Below are positions 1 to 5,282 of a stretch of 6,562 bases of DNA, in pieces (the first letter of the stretch is position 1; each line of letters starts with the position of its first letter). Location: contig JAKCEJ010000171.1 in the NCBI GenBank assembly GCA_021838065.1, positions 1 to 6,562 of the forward strand, written 5' to 3'. The notes under the pieces were generated by a model. The model had not been told where the DNA came from. It did no database searches and saw only the letters and a list, made by a program, of their open reading frames with translations. A program made the translations under genes and the position numbers. The DNA comes from Pseudomonadota bacterium (lineage in GTDB: Bacteria > Pseudomonadota > Gammaproteobacteria > Steroidobacterales > Steroidobacteraceae).

Positions 1-495
1 GGGGCGCGGGACAGCGAGATCCTGCGCGCGCATGCTCTCGACGGCCAAGACACCGTCCGACGCGCTCTCGATCAGCGTCAGACCCGCGAATCCCTTTACG
101 CCGACAGTACGCAGCTCGCCGCGCAGCGTGATCCTCTTCCCCGCGAAATCCCTCGCCATGCAGTTGGTGAGACTTGCGAACGTCGCCGGACTGTCCGGGC
201 CGAGCGCGATCCGCACGACCCGCGCACGGTTGGGGCGTTCGCTCTTGGTAAAGGCAATCGCGCGTGTCGGTCTCCCGTGCCACAACGCAGGCATGTTGCC
301 GTTCGGCGGTAGCGAGAAACTCAGCATCTTCGGCACGACGGCGGCATGCGATGGCAGGCACTGCGGTGGGGCTCCCGCTGTGGACGGCGCCGCGAGCGCC
401 GCGCCACCGGCCATCAGCGACAAACACCACGTGAGCGCCATGATGCACCGATGCGCTTGTGTGGGCCGCGTCGCAATGTCCCACCAATGCCTCAT
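1..495 (-). CDS. Exported protein of unknown function, 3' part outside the window
   Basis: The reverse strand is open from an ATG at 495 to the left edge: 165 codons with no stop, so the C-terminus is missing. Residues 1-18 are a basic N-region (several Arg and His). Residues 19-36 are a hydrophobic segment ending in ALA before APST, which looks like a Sec signal peptide cut near residue 36, so the mature protein should be periplasmic or secreted. The mature part has two cysteines (C46 and C112) and a stretch at about 117-155 with a beta-strand-like pattern (FAGKRITLRGELRT, then GFAGLTLIE). This loosely recalls the 'GKRVRLSAWVKT...GWAGLWMRV' segment of some jelly-roll or carbohydrate-binding-like domains; that likeness is from memory and is an inference. 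An in-frame stop at 610-612 bounds the frame upstream. ATG 495 is preferred over the internal ATG at 441, which would leave a signal peptide with no positive charge. The ribosome site is weak (GGGAAAA). It is divergent from the propeller gene. I do not recognise the family. Confidence 0.72.
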   Translation of the reverse strand, partial: MRHWWDIATRPTQAHRCIMALTWCLSLMAGGAALAAPSTAGAPPQCLPSHAAVVPKMLSFSLPPNGNMPALWHGRPTRAIAFTKSERPNRARVVRIALGPDSPATFASLTNCMARDFAGKRITLRGELRTVGVKGFAGLTLIESASDGVLAVESMRAQDLAVPRP

Positions 496-805
496 TAGCG
501 TTTTCCCGCGCCGACGTCCTGTGCGAGAAATTACTACCCGCAAGATAGCGTGTCCAACCTCGGTCCGGATCGGCTCACTGCCGCGCAGCCCAACACCTCG
601 GCGATCCGATCAATCTGCGCGGCGCGGAGCCTGACGTCGACGCCGCGCACAACCGAACCGCCTCGTGTGCGTGGCTGGCGCAGAGCAGCATGCGCACGCT
701 GAATCCCCGGACCGTTGCCAGAGCCGGTGCGTCCTGGGGGAAGAGACACCGTGTGCTCAGGGCGAGCGCCATGCCGGTGCGACGCTCCCGGGCACAGCGC
801 ACGGG

Positions 806-817
806 CCGAGCGCTCGG
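806..817. promoter_or_regulatory. Perfect 12-bp palindrome, candidate operator
   Basis: CCGAGCGCTCGG is a perfect dyad. It ends 19 bases before a TATATT box at 837-842, so it would lie over or next to the -35 region of a promoter using that box. Placement and symmetry suggest binding by a dimeric regulator. In GC-rich DNA such palindromes also arise by chance, so the role is an inference. Confidence 0.25.
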
Positions 818-836
818 ACGGTATCGCCAGTCGAGC

Positions 837-878
837 TATATTCCCTATGTTATTGATTTGATTGATGTCCATAGACTG
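837..878 (+). promoter_or_regulatory. AT-rich island with TATATT box, candidate promoter
   Basis: This is the most AT-rich stretch in a GC-rich window. TATATT at 837-842 matches the sigma-70 -10 consensus at five of six positions, but 17 bases upstream there is only TCGGAC, a poor -35 match, so a promoter here would need an activator or another sigma factor. Downstream there is an iterated TTGAT motif (853-857, 858-862, then TGATG). The island is about 225 bases from the propeller gene start, implying a long leader, and about 340 bases from the left-edge gene start, so it could serve either direction. Confidence 0.3.
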
Positions 879-1044
879 CGATGGAGGCAATCGCACCCCG
901 GCGGGTATCGTCCGCAGTCTTTTACAAGACGATCCCCACCCGGACCGCGACGAGACGCCACGGATGCGCGATGAAGCGTTACCAATCGGACGGACCGCCG
1001 CGCAACGGTTGCTTCGCGAACTTCGCATCGGTACCGTCAGGGTG

Positions 1045-1079
1045 CCCGGGCAGCCGGCCGCAAGCAGCCGGCGCTCGGG
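1045..1079 (+). promoter_or_regulatory. GC-rich leader hairpin before the propeller gene
   Basis: Bases 1045-1051 (CCCGGGC) pair with 1073-1079 (GCTCGGG), including one G-U pair. After a bulged A at 1052, bases 1053-1058 (GCCGGC) pair with 1067-1072, leaving an 8-base loop (CGCAAGCA). That is 13 base pairs, nearly all G-C. The stem ends nine bases before the Shine-Dalgarno tract at 1088. There is no T-run after it, so it does not look like an intrinsic terminator. It could protect the transcript or tune translation; the role is an inference from position. Confidence 0.4.
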
Positions 1080-1087
1080 AGTCCATC

Positions 1088-1095
1088 GGGGAGGT
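1088..1095 (+). promoter_or_regulatory. Ribosome binding site of the propeller gene
   Basis: GGGGAGGT contains the GGAGG core and lies seven bases before the ATG at 1103. This strong site decides the start in favour of 1103 over the in-frame upstream ATGs at 881 and 971. The signal peptide, which begins exactly at 1103, supports the same choice. Confidence 0.8.
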
Positions 1096-1102
1096 GGCGA
1101 CG

Positions 1103-4100
1103 ATGACGAGGCATTCCTTGTTGAAGCGGGCGGCGGCCGTGATGCTCGCCGTGGGCTGTGTGGTCACGATCGCCGCCGCCAAGCCGGCCGGCGAGAAGAC
1201 GGCTGAGAAGTCGAAAGACGTCTTCGCCCACATCAAATTCCGCAACCTCGGCCCGGCCATTGCCGGCGGTCGGGTCACCGCGGTCGCGGGCATTCCCGGC
1301 AACCCGCGGGTTTACTACGTCGGCTCGGCCGGTGGCGGCGTGTTCAAGAGCACCGATGGCGGCTTGCACTGGCACGCGATCTTCAAGCACGAGGCGACGA
1401 GCTCGATCGGCGCAATCGCGCTCGCGCCCTCTAATCCCAACCTCGTGTGGGTCGGGACCGGGGAAGCGAACATCCGCAATGACGTGATCCCCGGCGCGGG
1501 GGTGTATCTGTCGACCGATGCCGGCCGGACCTGGCGCCGCATGGGCCTCGCCGATGTCGGCCAGATCGGACGCATTGTCGTCGATCCGCACGACCCGGAC
1601 CACGTGGTCGTCGCCGCCCTGGGGCAGGAGTGGGGGCCGAGCCCGCACCGAGGCATCTACGTCACGACCGATGGGGGCAAGACCTGGCGCAAGTCGCTTT
1701 ACGTCAACGACTACACCGGCGCAATCGATGTCGCGATGCAGCCCGGCAACGGCCAGGTGCTGCTCGCGGCAACGTGGCAGGCGTACCGTCAGCCCTGGAT
1801 GCTCCACGACGGCGGCCCCGGCTCGGGCATCTGGCGCTCGACCGACGGCGGTGAGAGGTGGACGCGGCTGCGCGAGGGCCTGCCTCCCGCGCCCATCGGC
1901 CGCATCGGCCTCGCGTTCGCGCCAAGCGAACCGCAGCGTGTCTATGCGCTGCTCGAGGCGCCGATTGGCAAGGGGGCCCTGTTTGTCTCCGACGACCTCG
2001 GCGAGCATTGGCACGAGGTGTCGGACAATCACGCGCTGAACGTGCGGGGCTTTTACTTCACGACGCTCGAGGTCGCGCCGGACGATCCTGACCGGGTGTA
2101 TTTCCTCGGGTTCCAGCTCCTGCAGTCCGACGACGGCGGCAAGACCGTGCGGGTGATCGACTCCTCGGTGCACGTCGATCATCACGCGATGTGGATCGAT
2201 CCGACCAACCCGAAGCGGATGATTCAGGGCAACGACGGCGGGGCGTACCTGTCGCTCGACGGCGGCAAGAGCTGGCGTTTCCTCGACGGCATGCCGATCG
2301 AGGAGAGCTACATGGTTGCCGCCGACAGCCGCTCGCCGTACAACCTGTGCACGGGCCTTCAGGACAACAGCGGCTGGTGCGGGCCGTCCTCTTCGCTCGC
2401 CGACGCAGTCGTCTCCGGCCAAGACTGGTTCACCGTGGTGGGCGGCGACGGCCAATACGTCATGCCCGCGCCGTCGAACCCGGACATTATTTACGCGGAC
2501 GCGGAGGACGGCTCCATCATGAGGTTCGACCTCAAGACGAAGCAGTCACTCTTCATCATGCCGTATCTGCACGGACCCGGATACATCAACGATCTGCCGA
2601 CGTATGCGCAGAAGATCCGCTTCAACTGGACGCCGCCGATCGCGGTCGATCCGCAGGATGCGAACACTGTCTACCTCGGCGGCAACGTGCTGCTGAAATC
2701 CGCCGACGGCGGGCTCACCTGGCAGACGATCAGCCCGGATCTCACGCGCAATGACAGATTGAAGCAACAGCTCTCGGGCGGACCGATCAATTACGATCTG
2801 TCCGGTGCCGAGACCTACGACACCATCCTCTCGCTCCAGGTCGCGCCGAGCGATCCGGGCGTGATCTGGGTCGGAACGGACGACGGCCTGGTGTCCGTGA
2901 CACGCGATGGCGGCAAGAGCTGGAGCAGGGTCACGCCGCCACATGCGCCGGCGTGGGCGCGTGTCTATCAGATCGACGTGTCACCCTCCGATCCGGGGAC
3001 TGCGTACGCCGCCTTCGACGCGCATGAGCTCGGTGACAACCGGCCGTATGCCTATGCGACGACGGATTACGGCAGGCACTGGCGTTCGATCGGCAATGCG
3101 CTGCCGGATGGGGCCTCGGTCATGGTTGTGCGAGCCGATCCGAACGCTCCGAGCGTTCTCGCGGCGGGGACCATGCGCGGGGTGTGGATCTCGCGCAATG
3201 ACGGCCGGCGCTGGAGCCAGCTCAGGAGCAACCTGCCGACCATGCCGGTGTTCGACCTGAAGTTCGTGCGCGGCGATCTGGTTCTCGCGAGTCACGGCCG
3301 CGGGCTGTGGGTCCTCGATCATTTCGCCTCGGTCGCCGAGCTCAATCCGGCCGCTGTCCCTGCGCAGCTGAAGCTGTTTGCGCCGGGCACCGGCATCGAT
3401 CACCAGCGCTGGAGCCGGGGTCAGGGCGCCGAACCGTCGTTCGTCACGCCGAACGCCCCCGACGGCGTGGTCATCGACTATAGCCTCCCGAAGCGATTGC
3501 GCGCCGGCAAGGAGGTGAAAGCGCTGCATCAGACTGCGGTGCGGATCCAGATTCGCGATGCGCGGGGCGAGTTGATTGCGACCCGCTATGGCCCGTCGCG
3601 CTTCGGCCTCAACCGCTACGTCTGGAACATGCGTTATGACCGGCCTACCAGCACGGACTTCGAGATGCCCCCGCTGCTGGGCAAGCCGCCCTCCTGGGCG
3701 CTCCTGCCCGAGCCCTTGGTGCTGCCGGGACGGTATACGGTCAGCGTGACCGCTGGCGGCCGGACCGCGACCGCGACCGCCCGTGTCATCGCCGATCCGA
3801 ATCAGCCGCCGGCCCTTGCCGCTCAGCGGCGCGCCCTACGGCTCGCCCTAGAGGCGCGCGCGCAGGTGGATGCGCTGAACCGCATGCTGAACCACATCAG
3901 CGCCATGCAATCGCAGCTCGCAGCCTACCGCCGCACGGTCGAGTCGGAGGCGAACGGCATCGATCCTTCCCTGCAGATGCGGGCGCGCGCCGCGGCGGCG
4001 CTTCTTACCCGCGGCACGGCGCTCGGCACGGCGCTCGGCAAGCTCAAGGACTCGGTCTACAACCCCAAGGTGCAGCACAAAGTCATGGAGGACAACCTGC

Positions 4101-4357
4101 ATCAGCTCACCGACCTGCACGATGCGCTGGAGATGAATGCCTCGACGCTCGCGGGCCTCGGCGTTCAGGCGCCGACCGCGCCGCTGGTGGCGATCGAGAA
4201 GGAGCTGACCCGCGAGCTCGATGCGAAGCTCGCCGAGTACAACGCGCTTCTGGCCGGCGACGTCGCTGCGTACAATCGGGCGGCCTATGCGGCCGGTGTA
4301 TCGACGCTCGGTGCCGGCAAGCCGATCAGGGTGGCGGCCGCTGCGCTGATGGATTGA
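1103..4357 (+). CDS. Exported sortilin/VPS10-like beta-propeller protein (BNR repeats)
   Basis: This is a complete 1084-residue protein. Residues 1-26 are a Sec signal peptide (basic MTRHSLLKR, hydrophobic core, cut near AAA-KP), so it is periplasmic, surface-bound or secreted. Residues about 40-740 carry eleven Asp-box motifs (S/T-x-D-x-G-x-x-W type) near 83-90, 137-144, 188-195, 246-253, 296-303, 342-349, 384-391, 533-540, 600-607, 653-660 and 697-704, each closing a propeller blade. Family hallmarks are FRNLGPAIAGGR (46-57), VWVGTGEANIRN (115-126), HVDHHAMWIDP (357-367), GNDGG (376-380), GLQDNSGWCG (418-427) and ASHGRGLWVLD (729-739). Residues about 775-898 look like an Ig-like beta domain (LPGRYTVSVTAGG), and 900-1060 are helical. 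Databases usually call such proteins 'glycosyl hydrolase' or 'WD40/YVTN/BNR-like'. I see no sialidase catalytic set (no FRIP motif), so binding or processing of an extracellular polymer or protein is possible but no reaction can be named. The length is normal for the family. The 184-base gap downstream argues against an operon with the transporter. Confidence 0.93.
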   Translation: MTRHSLLKRAAAVMLAVGCVVTIAAAKPAGEKTAEKSKDVFAHIKFRNLGPAIAGGRVTAVAGIPGNPRVYYVGSAGGGVFKSTDGGLHWHAIFKHEATSSIGAIALAPSNPNLVWVGTGEANIRNDVIPGAGVYLSTDAGRTWRRMGLADVGQIGRIVVDPHDPDHVVVAALGQEWGPSPHRGIYVTTDGGKTWRKSLYVNDYTGAIDVAMQPGNGQVLLAATWQAYRQPWMLHDGGPGSGIWRSTDGGERWTRLREGLPPAPIGRIGLAFAPSEPQRVYALLEAPIGKGALFVSDDLGEHWHEVSDNHALNVRGFYFTTLEVAPDDPDRVYFLGFQLLQSDDGGKTVRVIDSSVHVDHHAMWIDPTNPKRMIQGNDGGAYLSLDGGKSWRFLDGMPIEESYMVAADSRSPYNLCTGLQDNSGWCGPSSSLADAVVSGQDWFTVVGGDGQYVMPAPSNPDIIYADAEDGSIMRFDLKTKQSLFIMPYLHGPGYINDLPTYAQKIRFNWTPPIAVDPQDANTVYLGGNVLLKSADGGLTWQTISPDLTRNDRLKQQLSGGPINYDLSGAETYDTILSLQVAPSDPGVIWVGTDDGLVSVTRDGGKSWSRVTPPHAPAWARVYQIDVSPSDPGTAYAAFDAHELGDNRPYAYATTDYGRHWRSIGNALPDGASVMVVRADPNAPSVLAAGTMRGVWISRNDGRRWSQLRSNLPTMPVFDLKFVRGDLVLASHGRGLWVLDHFASVAELNPAAVPAQLKLFAPGTGIDHQRWSRGQGAEPSFVTPNAPDGVVIDYSLPKRLRAGKEVKALHQTAVRIQIRDARGELIATRYGPSRFGLNRYVWNMRYDRPTSTDFEMPPLLGKPPSWALLPEPLVLPGRYTVSVTAGGRTATATARVIADPNQPPALAAQRRALRLALEARAQVDALNRMLNHISAMQSQLAAYRRTVESEANGIDPSLQMRARAAAALLTRGTALGTALGKLKDSVYNPKVQHKVMEDNLHQLTDLHDALEMNASTLAGLGVQAPTAPLVAIEKELTRELDAKLAEYNALLAGDVAAYNRAAYAAGVSTLGAGKPIRVAAAALMD
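3763..3780 (+). repeat. Three tandem GACCGC units inside the propeller gene
   Basis: GACCGC occurs three times in a row and encodes alternating Thr and Ala (residues about 888-893) in the Ig-like domain. The length is a multiple of three, so the frame is kept. Confidence 0.6.
4013..4036 (+). repeat. Perfect 12-bp tandem duplication inside the propeller gene
   Basis: GGCACGGCGCTC occurs twice back to back, followed by a partial third copy (GGCAAGCTC). In frame it encodes GTAL-GTAL-GKL in the C-terminal helical region (residues about 971-981). It looks like a slippage duplication that the protein tolerates. Confidence 0.7.
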
Positions 4358-4371
4358 TGCAGGCACCTGCA
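4358..4371 (+). terminator. Small inverted repeat just after the propeller gene stop
   Basis: TGCAGG-CA-CCTGCA begins on the first base after the TGA. As RNA it gives five pairs with a GCAC loop. No T-run follows, so it is a poor intrinsic terminator and may only be a transcript end-stabilising structure or chance. The rest of the gap to 4541 holds another tiny dyad (GCAGC-G-GCTGC at 4399-4409), and no gene or clear promoter was seen there. Confidence 0.2.
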
Positions 4372-4530
4372 GATGCATTGGACCTGCTCACGGCAACGGC
4401 AGCGGCTGCGGCGCGACTGAGCGGCATGGGGCGTACGGATGGGCGGTGATGGGAAAGCTCGCCTTCCTCGGCAGCTCGATCGACGCCGCGCACTCGTGCC
4501 GCGAAGCTAGGTTCCAGGATGATGGCAAAC

Positions 4531-4536
4531 AAGGGG
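4531..4536 (+). promoter_or_regulatory. Ribosome binding site of the ABC ATPase gene
   Basis: AAGGGG lies five bases before the ATG at 4542 and supports this start. The same frame is open back to ATGs at 4446 and 4449, but those 32 extra residues have no ABC-family character and a weaker ribosome site. Confidence 0.55.
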
Positions 4537-4541
4537 TGCGC

Positions 4542-5282
4542 ATGACGGGGGCGGCGCTCGCGGTGCGGGACCTGTGCAAGCGGTTCGCTCGCCCGGCGGT
4601 CGAGCGGCTGAGCCTCACGCTGCCGCCGGGCGAGCTCTACGCCCTTCTCGGGCCCAACGGGGCGGGCAAGACCACGACGCTGCGCATGATCGTGGGGCTG
4701 CTCATGCCGGATGCCGGCAGCATCGAGGTGTTCGGCGTCGATGCGCTCGCCGACCCGATCGGTGCCAAGCGGCTGATCGCCTGGCTTCCGGATGAGCCGA
4801 TGCTCTACGACAAGCTCACGCCGCTCGAGTACCTGGAATTCGTCGCCGGGCTGTGGGCGGTGGAAGGGGCGAGCGCCGCGGCGCGTGCCGAGGAGCTGCT
4901 GCGGTGGCTTGAGATGTGGGAGCAGCGCGACCAGCGCTGCGAGGAGTTCTCGCGCGGCATGAAGCAGAAGGCGGCCCTTGCCGGGGCGCTGATCCACGAC
5001 CCGAAGCTCTTGATCCTCGATGAGCCGCTGTCCGGGCTCGATGCGGCGATGGCGCGTCAGGTGAAGGACCTGCTGCTCGAGCGGGTCAAACAGGGCACGA
5101 CCGTCATTCTGACGACGCACATCCTCGAAGTTGCCGAGCGCCTCGCCGAGCGGATCGGCATCATCCATCAGGGGCGAGTGCTCGCGGAAGGGACGCTGGA
5201 GGATTTGCAGCGCCAGTCCGGGCTCGCCGGATCCTCTCTCGAGGAGGTGTTCCTGCAGCTCACCGCTGCGGGGCACGCATGA
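4542..5282 (+). CDS. ABC transporter ATP-binding protein
   Basis: This 246-residue protein is a single nucleotide-binding domain of the usual length. It hydrolyses ATP at the inner face of the cytoplasmic membrane to drive the permease encoded next to it. Visible motifs are Walker A GPNGAGKTT (37-45), a Q-loop region LPDEPMLYDKLT (82-93), the signature FSRGMKQK (136-143), Walker B LLILDEP (156-162), D-loop SGLD (164-167) and H-loop His193. The SRGMKQ signature and the SLEEVFLQLT end (232-241) are typical of ABC-2-type exporters of the drug/antibiotic and Na+ export kind (BcrA/NatA-like), so export is more likely than import; the substrate cannot be read from the sequence. The Q-loop glutamine position holds Asp84, as I recall in some members of this branch. 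The stop codon overlaps the permease start (ATGA), indicating translational coupling. No clear promoter was seen in the 184-base gap upstream. Confidence 0.96.
   Translation: MTGAALAVRDLCKRFARPAVERLSLTLPPGELYALLGPNGAGKTTTLRMIVGLLMPDAGSIEVFGVDALADPIGAKRLIAWLPDEPMLYDKLTPLEYLEFVAGLWAVEGASAAARAEELLRWLEMWEQRDQRCEEFSRGMKQKAALAGALIHDPKLLILDEPLSGLDAAMARQVKDLLLERVKQGTTVILTTHILEVAERLAERIGIIHQGRVLAEGTLEDLQRQSGLAGSSLEEVFLQLTAAGHA

Larger units (their letters stand above)
496..1102. other. Divergent intergenic region, no convincing gene
   Basis: About 600 bases lie between the two divergent start codons. All six frames were considered. The open stretches here (for example 534-1028 minus and 690-974 plus) give Arg/Ser/Ala-rich, low-complexity translations with no signal peptide, domain or ribosome site, so none is called a gene. 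The frame of the propeller gene stays open back to an ATG at 881, but the signal peptide begins at 1103, so 881-1102 is read as 5' leader. The visible structure is an AT-rich island around 837-878, a perfect palindrome at 806-817, a short inverted repeat at 1002-1012 (GCAAC-G-GTTGC) and a strong hairpin at 1045-1079. Promoters for both flanking genes should lie here. No tRNA or known riboswitch was recognised. Confidence 0.6.

Noticed and set aside
524..558. Possible promoter for the left-edge gene (TTGGAC, 18-base spacer, TAATTT on the minus strand)
   Set aside because: Both boxes match the consensus at only three of six positions; too weak to report as a feature.
32..634. Plus-strand open frame of 200 codons at the left end
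   Set aside because: It is antisense to the minus-strand gene that has a signal peptide, and its own translation has no domain-like pattern and no ribosome site.
534..1028. Minus-strand open frame of 164 codons in the intergenic region, whose internal MDINQINN start briefly suggested a LysR-type regulator
   Set aside because: After the first few residues nothing resembles a helix-turn-helix; the translation is Arg/Pro/Gly-rich and looks like an open frame caused by high GC.
1145..1159. Possible lipoprotein signal (LAVGC) in the propeller protein
   Set aside because: Ala rather than Leu is at the -3 position, and the hydrophobic core continues past the Cys to an AAA-KP site, so ordinary signal peptidase cleavage is more likely, though lipidation cannot be ruled out.
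1037..2455. 472-codon minus-strand open frame opposite the propeller gene
   Set aside because: It is antisense to a well-supported gene; its repeated Arg/Ala/Val/His-rich pattern mirrors the Asp-box repeats on the other strand.
4446..4541. Longer N-terminus for the ABC ATPase from ATG 4446 or 4449
   Set aside because: The extra 32 residues do not resemble ABC domains, which normally begin as seen from 4542, where a ribosome site is also present.
4326..5276. 316-codon minus-strand open frame opposite the ABC ATPase
   Set aside because: It covers the ATPase with all its motifs on the other strand; the translation is low-complexity Arg/Leu/Glu.
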